A stretch of DNA of 64,000 bases from assembly GCA_910579525.1 (NCBI GenBank), contig CAJTUK010000003.1, positions 1-64,000 on the forward strand. Reading direction: 5' to 3'. Under the pieces are notes generated by a model. It was not told the origin of the DNA, made no database searches, and saw nothing but the letters and a program-made list of their open reading frames with translations. The stretch is from an uncultured Christensenella sp. GTDB lineage: Bacteria > Bacillota > Clostridia > Christensenellales > Borkfalkiaceae. This document shows positions 28,892 to 37,286 of this stretch, in pieces. The first letter of the stretch is position 1. Each line of letters starts with the position of its first letter. A program made the translations under genes and the position numbers.

Positions 28892-30436
28892 ATGTTTTTA
28901 ATACGATTTTTTGGAATGATAATTGGGTTTTTTCGGAGAATAGGTCAGAGAAATCAAAATGAAAGGCAACTAAATAATATCGAGGTGCAAAACGAGCGAT
29001 TAAGAAACGTATCAACTTATCGCAGTGCGCCAATAGAAGCCTTTGTGGTAAGAAACCGTAGAGGGAATATTCTTGTTTCGGGAAATAATCAATCAATAAA
29101 AAACCGAGTTTCATGCGTAGCGGCATATAATTCATGCCTACGCAGAAAACCCGTGGTTATACTCCATTGTGGCAATTCTGAGCTGGAAAGACTAATTTCC
29201 GAAGCGTATTCGACGGAGTACATGCATTATATCATTAATAGAAATAATCCAATATATGACCCGTTTTTGGGTTTATCTAAGGAAGAAATTTCTCAGCTGG
29301 TGGTTACTGCATCCAGTGGGTCGAATAGGGTTGAGAGGATAGGAGGAATTGGAGGAACTTATATAAACGGGTTAACTGATTACTTATTGGCTAATGGCAG
29401 AACGCCCGTGGCTAGCAGTTATATAAGATGCCCGCACGATGAATTGCTCAGTAGAGTATTAAGGCACCAGGAAAATGGTGAGATATCAGATGCTGATGCT
29501 AGACATATTACAGATGAAATTACTCAGGGGAAATCTGAACAAGGAAAAGTTGAGCAATGTTTCAGAGTCTTGAATACTCAGGCATCTTGTATTTTATCGA
29601 GAAGTGCAGATTGGGCAATTAGCATCAGAAAAGCAATCGATGAAAATGAAACAATATCGATTGACTTGGTGTCGGCTTCTAACGACCTTTTAATAAGTAT
29701 GGTGTTACAAGAAATACGAGATGCTATGTCTATGGGTAAAGAATTCTTGTTGGTGCTTGATTCAATCCCAATAGATGCTTCGGAATCGCTAGGGCAACTT
29801 ATTAGGAATTATTCCAGTTCTTGTAACTTTGTATATGCATCTTCCGATGCTTACTCAGATACGCAAAGTACCGCAAATGTTTTTGAAACGTTGTTAGCGA
29901 AGTCGAATACAGTTTTTGTTATGCAGCATAACTCTGCTAATACGAACAAGAAGTTTTCTGAATATTTCGGTGAATATCAACGCGTAGAAATAAACACTAC
30001 ATACGCAAGTGGTGACACATATGCCACCTACGGACAAATTCTCCCCGGCTCTTCAAATTCCAATATAACAAGTACCCAACGGGTTAATAAACCTCGTGTT
30101 GAGGAACGGGACATAGCATCTCTTAGTTATGACGAGCTTTATATAAAATGCGATTCGAATCAAGAGATTATTCATGTGAGAAGCACAGATGGAGTCGCAA
30201 CAGGTAGATATGAACAGCCTCGCAGACTGCATGCGCAATCTTCACGTATTAGAACACGGCGAATCAATTGGTTGGTTTTCTTCTTGTTATTTTTCGCATT
30301 CCCGCCTGCAGCATTTATTTATTCGTTAGTGGTATGTGGCAGGACAGGAAAAATCGTAAGCGCAATATTCTTAGTGCTTACTGTTGCCCTAATAATAACA
30401 TATTTTGTGTTGTTACATGTGAACGGAATAATTTAG
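28892..30436 (+). CDS. Membrane partner of the VirD4-like ATPase
   Basis: A 514-residue protein with two C-terminal transmembrane helices (about 448-472 and 480-505). The middle resembles the recognition/ATPase region of VirD4-type proteins (FLLVLDSIPIDASE at about 288 looks like a Walker B strand), yet there is no intact Walker A. It may be a degenerate, membrane-bound paralogue that works with the preceding ATPase. Last gene of the operon. Confidence 0.65.
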   Translation: MFLIRFFGMIIGFFRRIGQRNQNERQLNNIEVQNERLRNVSTYRSAPIEAFVVRNRRGNILVSGNNQSIKNRVSCVAAYNSCLRRKPVVILHCGNSELERLISEAYSTEYMHYIINRNNPIYDPFLGLSKEEISQLVVTASSGSNRVERIGGIGGTYINGLTDYLLANGRTPVASSYIRCPHDELLSRVLRHQENGEISDADARHITDEITQGKSEQGKVEQCFRVLNTQASCILSRSADWAISIRKAIDENETISIDLVSASNDLLISMVLQEIRDAMSMGKEFLLVLDSIPIDASESLGQLIRNYSSSCNFVYASSDAYSDTQSTANVFETLLAKSNTVFVMQHNSANTNKKFSEYFGEYQRVEINTTYASGDTYATYGQILPGSSNSNITSTQRVNKPRVEERDIASLSYDELYIKCDSNQEIIHVRSTDGVATGRYEQPRRLHAQSSRIRTRRINWLVFFLLFFAFPPAAFIYSLVVCGRTGKIVSAIFLVLTVALIITYFVLLHVNGII

Positions 30437-30456
30437 CATAAGGGAAAAAAGCTACT

Positions 30457-30663
30457 ATGGAATATATAGAGATGCGGCTTGCCGATGAACCGTTTGAGAA
30501 AATCAAAAGCGGAGAGAAGACGGTCGAAATTAGGCTTATCAGATTAAAAGTAGAAAACAAAAATCGATCGCAAAAGAGCGGTCGATTTTTTATTGGAAAT
30601 GTTTGCTTAGTCTTAAAAATAGGACAACTTACTATTGACAAACAAATGTTTATATTGCTATAA
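30457..30663 (+). pseudogene. Truncated ASCH-domain gene
   Basis: The first 28 residues (MEYIEMRLADEPFEKIKSGE, then KTVEIRL) match the start of ASCH domains, RNA-binding folds of about 110 residues. The frame then loses similarity and runs through a transcription terminator at 30561-30591. This looks like a 5' remnant left at a recombination junction. Confidence 0.65.
30561..30591 (+). terminator. Terminator closing the GTPase operon
   Basis: Stem AAATCGATCGC/GCGGTCGATTT (one wobble) with loop AAAAGA and T run. The first terminator seen after the 14-gene operon. Confidence 0.85.
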
Positions 30664-30664
30664 T
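30635..30664 (+). promoter_or_regulatory. Consensus promoter
   Basis: Perfect TTGACA (30635-30640), an 18-bp spacer and TATAAT (30659-30664), 21 nt before the gene at 30686. Confidence 0.88.
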
Positions 30665-30685
30665 AGGGGTACGAGGTGAGCAGCG

Positions 30686-30940
30686 ATGACAAGGCAAAGA
30701 GTTGATTTGGAAGTAGAGGCAACCTTCACGGTGGACGGCGTTATAAAGCCACACGATATAATCTATAAAGACAGGACACTCCACATTACGAAAATAGTGC
30801 GGACGCAGAAATACTGCCCGCCGATGATAAGCTGTTTCGCCCCGACCGAACTCACGGTATTAATCGAAGGCAAAGAACGGCAAATCTATTTTGAGCCGAG
30901 CAGCAACAAATGGTTTTCGGTAAAAGACATTTACAATTGA
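30686..30940 (+). CDS. Hypothetical small protein (84 aa)
   Basis: No family recognised. An 84-residue beta-rich-looking protein with its own consensus promoter and a GAGGTGAGC ribosome binding region. It contains two cysteines but no metal motif. It may be a plasmid/ICE accessory protein. Confidence 0.65.
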   Translation: MTRQRVDLEVEATFTVDGVIKPHDIIYKDRTLHITKIVRTQKYCPPMISCFAPTELTVLIEGKERQIYFEPSSNKWFSVKDIYN

Positions 30941-31050
30941 TATGCAAAACGATTTATAAGTCGTATAATTTTATTGTTCCCACCAATCAACGTGGCAAGC
31001 GACCGCCAAAACACGAATTAATATTCGCACAACACGACTAAAAAGACGGC

Positions 31051-31079
31051 TTGATTACCCAAATGTTTCGTGTTATAAT
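31051..31079 (+). promoter_or_regulatory. Promoter for XRE-region genes
   Basis: TTGATT (31051-31056), 17 bp, TATAAT (31074-31079), 29 nt before the ATG at 31108. Confidence 0.82.
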
Positions 31080-31107
31080 ATGAGCAAGAAACAACGGAGG
31101 CGGCACA

Positions 31108-31497
31108 ATGATAACTGCAGAACAGGAACAATTTATAAGAAAATACGTAAGCAAGGACTACTTCGATGTAGAACGAGTTGTTGATTACTTGAGATTGCAT
31201 GACGTGGTAGGGGGCGAAATCTTTGCAGTAGCACCCTTGCCAGAGTCAAAAATGGCACACCCCGGTAGGCTTGAGCTGTTAAGGGATGGATATGGGTTCA
31301 ATGCAATAGATAAGGAAACGTTCATCAGAAGAATACCTTTTTATTTCTATGTCACAGATGGCAAAGGGAAACATTGCGGCGACTTAAAAGTATTATTTAC
31401 GGATACTATCGATTTACTGAGTATGGTGACCAAAACTACGAGGAAGTATATGAGAGGCTTGAACGGCTATTTTACCACCATAAGGTCAGCATTATAG
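31108..31497 (+). CDS. Hypothetical protein, probably 5' part of a frameshifted gene
   Basis: A 129-residue frame with a good promoter and GGAGG. The first 105 residues look like real protein; the last 20 (KTTRKYMRGLNGYFTTIRSA) look out of frame. The downstream ORF at 31374 overlaps it by 124 nt in the -1 frame, with protein-like sequence (YEEVYERLERLF) beginning where this one deteriorates. A single gene broken near 31400-31440 is the simplest reading. Confidence 0.6.
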   Translation: MITAEQEQFIRKYVSKDYFDVERVVDYLRLHDVVGGEIFAVAPLPESKMAHPGRLELLRDGYGFNAIDKETFIRRIPFYFYVTDGKGKHCGDLKVLFTDTIDLLSMVTKTTRKYMRGLNGYFTTIRSAL

Positions 31498-32201
31498 ACA
31501 TAATGGAATATACCATAGCTCAGGCAGGCTATGTATCACGATACGATATATTTTGTTTATGGTGTGATTATCTTGACCTTTGTGAGAAATTACACAGAGG
31601 CGATAAAACACCCAAATCTTTATTATATAGTTACAACGAATTAATGTTTTATGCGGGCATAGAACCCATTGTTTATTTGCCAGGGCTGGTTGGTTATAAC
31701 GAAGACTTTATGCGTGATGGCAATGAAATCATTGTTGGCGGCGAGTTTCCTTGCGATGAAGACGGTAACCCCATAATGGAATGGATAGGTGTCAAAGTGG
31801 AGAATGCCGCATACATCCATTGTAAGGGGGACTTTAAAAAAGAACTGAGGATAGGACTCACACCAACCACCAAGATATATATGCTTAACATCTATAACAA
31901 GGATGGCGAAACAAGAAACATTTGGTGGCCTATTTATTTCGGATCGGCAGTAACCGAGTTTGATAGCTGGGCATTTAAATTCTATCGTGAGCGCAATGGA
32001 TTTACACAAAAGCATGTAGCGGATGCGGTTGAAACATCCGTAAGAACATATCAAAAATGGGAAAGCGGCGACTCAATCCCCGATGGGTATAATTTAATTC
32101 GCTTAATGAACATTTTGAATATTGACTCGGTACAGGAATTCATAAAAAAAGAGCCCATAGTGGACGAAAAAATCAGAGTGGAGGATTGGATAGGTGATTA
32201 A
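31374..32201 (+). CDS. XRE-family HTH protein (3' part of frameshifted gene?)
   Basis: The frame ends in an XRE helix-turn-helix (FYRERNGFTQKHVADAVETS, then VRTYQKWESGD; about residues 205-255). The region before it has an unassigned domain (about 30-195). The only start near the beginning is a TTG with no ribosome binding site. It is therefore likely translated as a continuation of 31108 or is a decayed gene. Confidence 0.65.
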   Translation: MRRLKSIIYGYYRFTEYGDQNYEEVYERLERLFYHHKVSIIDIMEYTIAQAGYVSRYDIFCLWCDYLDLCEKLHRGDKTPKSLLYSYNELMFYAGIEPIVYLPGLVGYNEDFMRDGNEIIVGGEFPCDEDGNPIMEWIGVKVENAAYIHCKGDFKKELRIGLTPTTKIYMLNIYNKDGETRNIWWPIYFGSAVTEFDSWAFKFYRERNGFTQKHVADAVETSVRTYQKWESGDSIPDGYNLIRLMNILNIDSVQEFIKKEPIVDEKIRVEDWIGD

Positions 32202-32436
32202 TTATTGTACGGTTTGCGGCGGAGAACTTAAACTCCCCGTCAGCGAGAAAAAAGAACAGCACCAATGTCCGACGTGCGGTGTTATAATGACAACGTTCAT
32301 TGACCGCAAACGGATAAAAGGTGAGGATGTTCTATCGGTTATTATAGACCGAGAAAGCCTAAGAAATTTAAAGCCCGGCTACGAAAGCATCGGACAAGCG
32401 TGGCTGGGGGAAGGAGAGAGTCATGAAACTGCATAA
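32194..32436 (+). CDS. Small zinc-ribbon protein (80 aa)
   Basis: Two CxxC knuckles, CTVCGG and CPTCGV (about residues 5-30), form a zinc ribbon. The GTG start overlaps the XRE frame by 8 nt and its end overlaps the next ATG by 14 nt. Function unknown. Confidence 0.65.
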   Translation: MINYCTVCGGELKLPVSEKKEQHQCPTCGVIMTTFIDRKRIKGEDVLSVIIDRESLRNLKPGYESIGQAWLGEGESHETA

Positions 32437-32647
32437 CGAGATTTGTCCGCATTGCAAGAAACTCAATGCAAACCTCAACTTAGAGGAAACAGAAGGTACA
32501 TATGAATGCATCGGATGCGGAAAGGTGATCAAGGTAGAGGGTATAGGCGGAAGAGGAACATGGATACCCGTTTATAGCCCCGAGCAACTTGTAAGGAAGT
32601 TAGGGAAAGGCCCGACATTTGCCGAAGTAATGGCAAAGCAATATTGA
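32423..32647 (+). CDS. Small zinc-ribbon protein (74 aa)
   Basis: CPHCK...CIGCGK zinc ribbon at about residues 8-35; GGAGAGAG ribosome binding site. One of three small zinc-ribbon genes in this stretch. Confidence 0.7.
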   Translation: MKLHNEICPHCKKLNANLNLEETEGTYECIGCGKVIKVEGIGGRGTWIPVYSPEQLVRKLGKGPTFAEVMAKQY

Positions 32648-32799
32648 TTTCAACAGATGTGCCGCCCCGTGCATCTGCGAAATATACGAAAGAGATTTGA
32701 GCTTGGCGACTTTGGAATAGGATATATCCCCTTAACCGTTCATACAGTCGTCAAAACTACAGCAAAATAATCTATAGGGGGAAAGGAGGGTAAGATGAA

Positions 32800-32994
32800 A
32801 TGCAACAGGAAGACAAGGCAAAGCCCGTCGAGATGATATGCGGAAACTGTTATACTCGGATGATGGGACTTAGGATAAACGGTGTCACAAAAGTGCAATG
32901 TCCAAGATGTGGAGCTGTGCTGGTTTCCAAGGTTATGAGCAGGCGGCATATTCAGACAGACATATATGCCCCTAAAGGACAACAAATAATTTAA
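32800..32994 (+). CDS. Com-like small zinc-finger protein (64 aa)
   Basis: CGNCYTRM...CPRCGAV zinc ribbon at about residues 14-40, similar to small phage/mobile-element Com-type proteins; GGAGG upstream. Likely a regulatory or nucleic-acid-binding protein of the element. Confidence 0.68.
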   Translation: MQQEDKAKPVEMICGNCYTRMMGLRINGVTKVQCPRCGAVLVSKVMSRRHIQTDIYAPKGQQII

Positions 32995-33325
32995 TTAAGA
33001 CTTGGTTTGCGTATTGCTTGGTCGGTCTGAAATAGAGACTATATAAAGCCAAATCCAAACGCAAAGACAAGCGGTCAGGTTATACCACCTATTGAGTGAG
33101 AGGCCAACCGATTTTCGGTAATTTTCTTAAAGAGAAAAGAACCAAATCGGTTGGCCTTTTTTTCGTTCCAAAAAACAGCATTGCAAGAAAAAGTGTATCG
33201 CCCAGTGTAGTTTTTTATTTGCAATAATGAATGAGAAAAAAATTTAAAATTATTTTTTTAACTCGTCAATAGGTGTCGAGTTCGTCAATTAGAATACAGC
33301 CATCAAAGGCAAAGGAGGTGAGAAC
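32995..33325. other. Gene-free leader region before the prophage early genes
   Basis: No ORF is supported. It contains short inverted arms TTTGCGT (about 33005) and ACGCAAA (about 33059), a strong terminator (33101-33163), an A/T-rich block, and a direct TCGTCAAT repeat in 33262-33290 next to a CTCG...CGAG dyad. The last could be an operator for the HTH gene at 33326. A non-coding RNA ending at 33163 is possible but unproven. Confidence 0.5.
33101..33163 (+). terminator. Strong long-stem terminator
   Basis: A perfect 14-bp stem AGGCCAACCGATTT/AAATCGGTTGGCCT with a 29-nt loop that can fold further (TTTTCTT with AGAGAAAA), then T7. It separates the junction region from the prophage. Confidence 0.9.
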
Positions 33326-33661
33326 ATGCAAAGCGCAGCAGAACGCAGAGTTGCAATATTGGAATATCTGTGCGAATGCCGTCAGACAACGCGAGAGCGG
33401 CTGGCGACAGAGTTCGGAGTGTCCAACCGCACGATAGAACGCGACTTGCTGGTGCTTTCGTGTTCTTACCCGATTTACACGGTTCAAGGAACGGGCGGCG
33501 GCGTATTCATTGACGAAGATTACAGCCTCGGCAAAAAGTATATGACGGACAAGGAAACGGCACTGCTTGAAAAGATTGCCTCAAGGCTCGATGGCGATGA
33601 ACTTGAAACCATGAAAGCTATTCTAAAAAAATTCAAAGAGCCGAAAAGAGGTAGGAAATGA
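33326..33661 (+). CDS. DeoR/HTH_11-type regulator
   Basis: A 111-residue protein. The N-terminal winged HTH (RRVAILEYLCECRQTTRERL, then ATEFGVSNRTIERDLLVL) matches the DNA-binding part of DeoR/WYL regulators, without an effector domain. AAAGGAGG ribosome binding site. First gene of the prophage early block; it overlaps the next gene by 4 nt. Confidence 0.8.
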   Translation: MQSAAERRVAILEYLCECRQTTRERLATEFGVSNRTIERDLLVLSCSYPIYTVQGTGGGVFIDEDYSLGKKYMTDKETALLEKIASRLDGDELETMKAILKKFKEPKRGRK

Positions 33662-33885
33662 AAGTACGCGCAAGGAAATTTATAACCTTACTGAAGCGAT
33701 CGAGAACAAGTCTGCAGACCATTTCTCTGGAGCTGGGGGTTTGCGAATCGAAGTTAATCAGAATGCTGAAAGGACGCCAACCGTTTGACTATCAGCAAAG
33801 CAAACGGATGCTGGAAATATTCGGCGCTGATGCAATGGTGAACGTGATTGACTGGGAGGGTATGAATGTACGCTGTCCAGTGTAA
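33658..33885 (+). CDS. Small HTH protein (75 aa)
   Basis: A 75-residue protein with an XRE-like helix-turn-helix (TISLELGVCESKLIRMLKG). ATGA overlap upstream and a 20-nt overlap with the helicase gene. Probable early regulator. Confidence 0.65.
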   Translation: MKVRARKFITLLKRSRTSLQTISLELGVCESKLIRMLKGRQPFDYQQSKRMLEIFGADAMVNVIDWEGMNVRCPV

Positions 33886-35491
33886 CGAAAGCATTCGTGT
33901 TTATGACTGCTATCAATACCGAGAATCAATCAAGGAAATCGAAGGACGGTTCTATGATGCTGATGAGAAATGCTGGGTCATACCGCTGACCGCTCAAAAT
34001 GCAAGCACGCTGTCGCTGCTCGGGGCAAGCCTCGATGAATCACTCAAAGAACTCGCTAAAACCGTCCGTGTCGCGTTTGTGAGCCGTTGTGAGCATCGTA
34101 AGCCGAGAGTCAAAGCAAAATTATTTGCACATCAGAAAGACGCCTACGATTTTGCGCTTGACGCATTCGAAAAGGGAAAAGCCGTGGCACTGCTGGCTGA
34201 CATGGGTACGGGCAAATCGATGATGACGATAGCCATCACAGGAACGCTTGAGGCAGACAAGGGTGTAAAGAAAATGCTCGTGGTCTGTCCGAAATCGATA
34301 GTAGGTGTGTGGGAAGACGAGTTCCGAAAGTTCGCAGATTATCGCTATGCGCTGACGGTGCTTGACGGAACTATGGAAAAGAAACGGTCGGCATTCAACT
34401 ATATGCAGGGTGCTGCGCTTCAAATTATTGTTGTCAATTATGAGAGTTGCTGGCGGTTGGAATCGGAAATCACAAAATGGAAACCAGACCTAATTGTATG
34501 CGACGAGTCCTCCAAAATTAAGACGCCGAGCGCATCCCAATCAAAGGCTCTGCATCGTTTGGGCAGGCAGAGTAAGTACAACATAATTCTCACGGGAACG
34601 CCCATCACGGGAAGTCCGCTTGATATCTTCTCGCAATACAAATTCTTGGATGACAGCATATTCGGTACGAGTTTCTATCTTTTCAGAAACCGCTATGCAA
34701 TACTCGGCGGTTATCAAAACCGAATGATAGTAGGGTACAGACACCTGGACGAACTCGTCGAAAAAGTTCACAGCATAGCATTCCGAATCAAAATCGAGGA
34801 TGCGGTTGACTTGCCGCCGTTTATCGATAAAACGCAGATAGTACCGCTCGAACCGCCCGCACAGTCAATCTACCGAATGATTGAAAAGGACTGCTACGCC
34901 GAGCTTGCAGGCGGTGAAGTGACTGCAAGGAACGTGCTGACGCAGCTCTTGAGGTTGGCGCAATGCACGGGTGGGTTTATCCGCAACGATTCAATGGGTA
35001 CGGCAGAACAGGTCAGCAGCGCAAAGCTCGAGGCGCTTGAAGACATAATCGAAACATGTCTGTCCGAAGAAAAGAAGGTCGTGGTGTTCGCTCGATTTGT
35101 TCCAGAGATAGAGGCAATTGCCGCTATGCTGAAAAAGAAAAAAATTGGTTATGCCCAAATATATGGCGCAACTACAGACCGTGCGGACCAGGTCAAGAAA
35201 TTCCAAGAAGATGCCGAGGTGAAAGTATTCATCGGTCAGTTGCAGACCACGGGTATGGGGTTGACGCTGACAGCAGCCAATGTGGCGGTGTTCTATTCTC
35301 TTGATTTTTCATACGCCAACTACGAGCAGAGCCGAGCAAGAATACACCGTATCGGGCAAAAGCAGAAATGCCTGTACATTCACCTTGTCGGCAAGGGGAC
35401 GGTCGATGAAAAAATACTAAACGCTCTAAAACATAAGGGCGACATCGCAAAGATTATGGTAGACGATTGGAGGAGTTTACTCAATGGCTAA
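33866..35491 (+). CDS. Phage SNF2/SWI-type DEAD-like helicase
   Basis: A 541-residue SF2 helicase of the SNF2 class common in phage replication modules. Motif I is LADMGTGKSMM (about residue 112), motif II is VCDESSKI (about 211), a GTPI motif III is at about 245, and the C-terminal RecA lobe ends in ARIHRIGQK (about 490). It likely remodels or unwinds DNA during phage replication. Confidence 0.9.
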   Translation: MYAVQCNESIRVYDCYQYRESIKEIEGRFYDADEKCWVIPLTAQNASTLSLLGASLDESLKELAKTVRVAFVSRCEHRKPRVKAKLFAHQKDAYDFALDAFEKGKAVALLADMGTGKSMMTIAITGTLEADKGVKKMLVVCPKSIVGVWEDEFRKFADYRYALTVLDGTMEKKRSAFNYMQGAALQIIVVNYESCWRLESEITKWKPDLIVCDESSKIKTPSASQSKALHRLGRQSKYNIILTGTPITGSPLDIFSQYKFLDDSIFGTSFYLFRNRYAILGGYQNRMIVGYRHLDELVEKVHSIAFRIKIEDAVDLPPFIDKTQIVPLEPPAQSIYRMIEKDCYAELAGGEVTARNVLTQLLRLAQCTGGFIRNDSMGTAEQVSSAKLEALEDIIETCLSEEKKVVVFARFVPEIEAIAAMLKKKKIGYAQIYGATTDRADQVKKFQEDAEVKVFIGQLQTTGMGLTLTAANVAVFYSLDFSYANYEQSRARIHRIGQKQKCLYIHLVGKGTVDEKILNALKHKGDIAKIMVDDWRSLLNG

Positions 35492-36509
35492 ATTCAATGA
35501 TTTAACAGGCAAGCTGTTCGGAAGGCTGACCGCTGTGGAAAGATTGCCTCCCCACGGAAAAAACACGGCATCGATGTGGGCATGCAAGTGCGAGTGCGGT
35601 GGAACGGCGATAGTACGCGGCACCGACCTCGTGAATGGACACACAATGAGCTGTGGTTGCCACCGCAAAATGCAAAAGGCGATGCCCGCCGGGGGAATGC
35701 GTTTGCATCGTATCTGGGCGAATATGAAACAGCGGTGCAGCAATCCCAAAAGCAAAGATTATCAGTACTACGGCGGACGCGGTGTCAGTGTTTGCGAGGA
35801 ATGGAAAGACAGCTTTGAGCAGTTCTTTTATTGGGCAATGTCCAATGGATACAAGGACGGCTTGACCATAGAGAGAAAAGATTGCAACGGAAACTACTGC
35901 CCCGAGAACTGCGAGTGGATACAAGCTAACCGCCAGCAAAGGAATACTCGCAGAAATCGGAAGTTTGTCATTCAAGGCAAAGAGTTCACGTTGACAGAGC
36001 TTTGCCGAATTTACGGTCAGCCGAGAAGTACGGTAGAGAGTCGCTTGAAAAAAGGAATTGACATCAAAACTGCATTAAAAAATGGGAGGTATAACTTGGA
36101 TAACAGATTGTTGGAACTCTCCGATAAGCTCAAAGAGTTGCGGCTCGTTAAGAGTGATTTGGAAGCACAGACCAAGGGTGTCAATGAAGAAATCGATGGC
36201 ATAATGACCGAGATGATAGGCATCATGACAACCGAGGAATTGACGTCGTTCAATCGCAACGGAACAACGTTCTCACTCGTGACGACAGAGTACCCGTCGC
36301 CTGAACCCGACAAGAAAGGCGAACTGTGGGAAGCGATGAAAGCTAACGGTTTCGAGGACTTGTTCACGATTAACAGTCAGACTTTGTCGGCAACGATAAA
36401 GGAGCTTATTTCGGAAAACGATGGCGTCTTGCCGACCTGGTTGGAAGGACTCATCAAGATAGCGGAAAAGAACAGCATCCGCGTCGCAAAAAGTAAAAAA
36501 AATAATTAA
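35484..36509 (+). CDS. HNH/AP2-like endonuclease fused to phage replication-region protein
   Basis: A 341-residue fusion. Residues 1-200 resemble phage-borne homing-type endonucleases: a zinc-like CKCECGG...SCGCH (about 31-58), then RIWANMKQRC, YYGGRGVSVCEEW, LTIERKD and NCEWI, and an HTH-like tail (TLTELCRIYGQPRSTVESRL). From about residue 205 it becomes an ordinary phage protein (LDNRLLELSDKLKEL... to SKKNN). A GGGAGG at 36084-36089 and in-frame TTG at 36096 give the second part its own start. An in-frame homing-endonuclease insertion in front of a resident gene is likely. Confidence 0.78.
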   Translation: MAKFNDLTGKLFGRLTAVERLPPHGKNTASMWACKCECGGTAIVRGTDLVNGHTMSCGCHRKMQKAMPAGGMRLHRIWANMKQRCSNPKSKDYQYYGGRGVSVCEEWKDSFEQFFYWAMSNGYKDGLTIERKDCNGNYCPENCEWIQANRQQRNTRRNRKFVIQGKEFTLTELCRIYGQPRSTVESRLKKGIDIKTALKNGRYNLDNRLLELSDKLKELRLVKSDLEAQTKGVNEEIDGIMTEMIGIMTTEELTSFNRNGTTFSLVTTEYPSPEPDKKGELWEAMKANGFEDLFTINSQTLSATIKELISENDGVLPTWLEGLIKIAEKNSIRVAKSKKNN

Positions 36510-36523
36510 TTTGGAGGATGAAA

Positions 36524-37222
36524 ATGGCAAACGAAGTAGCAAAAAGAGAAGAAAGCGCAGTAGCGGAGTACGGTTCGGGGATTAATTTCAGCGACCTGCT
36601 TGCAGAGGAACTTGACGGACTCACCCCGTCGTTTGAAAGAATCAAAATCCCGGCGGGCGGTGGACTCGCATACGAAGTCCCCGGCGACGACCCCGACAGT
36701 CCCGACAGCGTCAAAGAGTTTAAAGCGGTTATTCTGTATCATCACCCGATTAACTGCTACTACAAAGAAGAATACACGGGCGGCAACAATCCCCCCGACT
36801 GCGGTTCGATGGACGGCAAAATCGGCATCGAGGCAGAAACGGGTGAAGTCAAGACGTGCACCGAATGCGAGTTCAATAAGTTCGGAAGCGGAAAGAACGG
36901 CGCAAAGGCTTGCAAGCAGAAACGCAGAATCTATCTGCTCAGAGAAGGCGAGGCGTTGCCCACTCTCTTGTCGCTGCCCACGGGAAGTCTCGGCGAGTTC
37001 AGTAAGTACGTGATGCGCTTGCTTTCGAAGGGGAAAAAGACCAACGCTGTCGTTACGAAGTTCACGCTGAAGAAGGCGCAGAACAGCGGAGGCATCAACT
37101 ATTCGCAGGCAGTGTTCGCTGTGGACAGACATCTTACGGAGGAGGAACTCAAGAGCATCTTGCCTATGAGCGAACAGGTCAAGACTATGGCGACCAAGGT
37201 AACCGAGCTTGACGAAGAATAA
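36524..37222 (+). CDS. Zinc-motif phage protein, possible ssDNA-binding/recombination factor
   Basis: A 232-residue protein with four cysteines in a zinc-like arrangement (PDCGS... CTECEF...KACKQ, about residues 88-125), followed by IYLLREGEALP. Proteins of this layout sit in phage replication/recombination modules; the exact function is not certain. ATG 36524 is chosen over 36518 because GGAGG (36513-36517) is at proper spacing only for the former. Confidence 0.65.
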   Translation: MANEVAKREESAVAEYGSGINFSDLLAEELDGLTPSFERIKIPAGGGLAYEVPGDDPDSPDSVKEFKAVILYHHPINCYYKEEYTGGNNPPDCGSMDGKIGIEAETGEVKTCTECEFNKFGSGKNGAKACKQKRRIYLLREGEALPTLLSLPTGSLGEFSKYVMRLLSKGKKTNAVVTKFTLKKAQNSGGINYSQAVFAVDRHLTEEELKSILPMSEQVKTMATKVTELDEE

Positions 37223-37286
37223 AGAATAAACGGCAAATGGGCGGTGGTAAAGACTGCCGCCCTATGTTGCTAAATCAGGTGGAACA

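Noticed and set aside
33866..35491. Type III restriction or DISARM-like defence helicase
   Set aside because: It sits inside a phage replication module with VRR-NUC and primase, and its size and motifs match the phage SNF2 helicase type.
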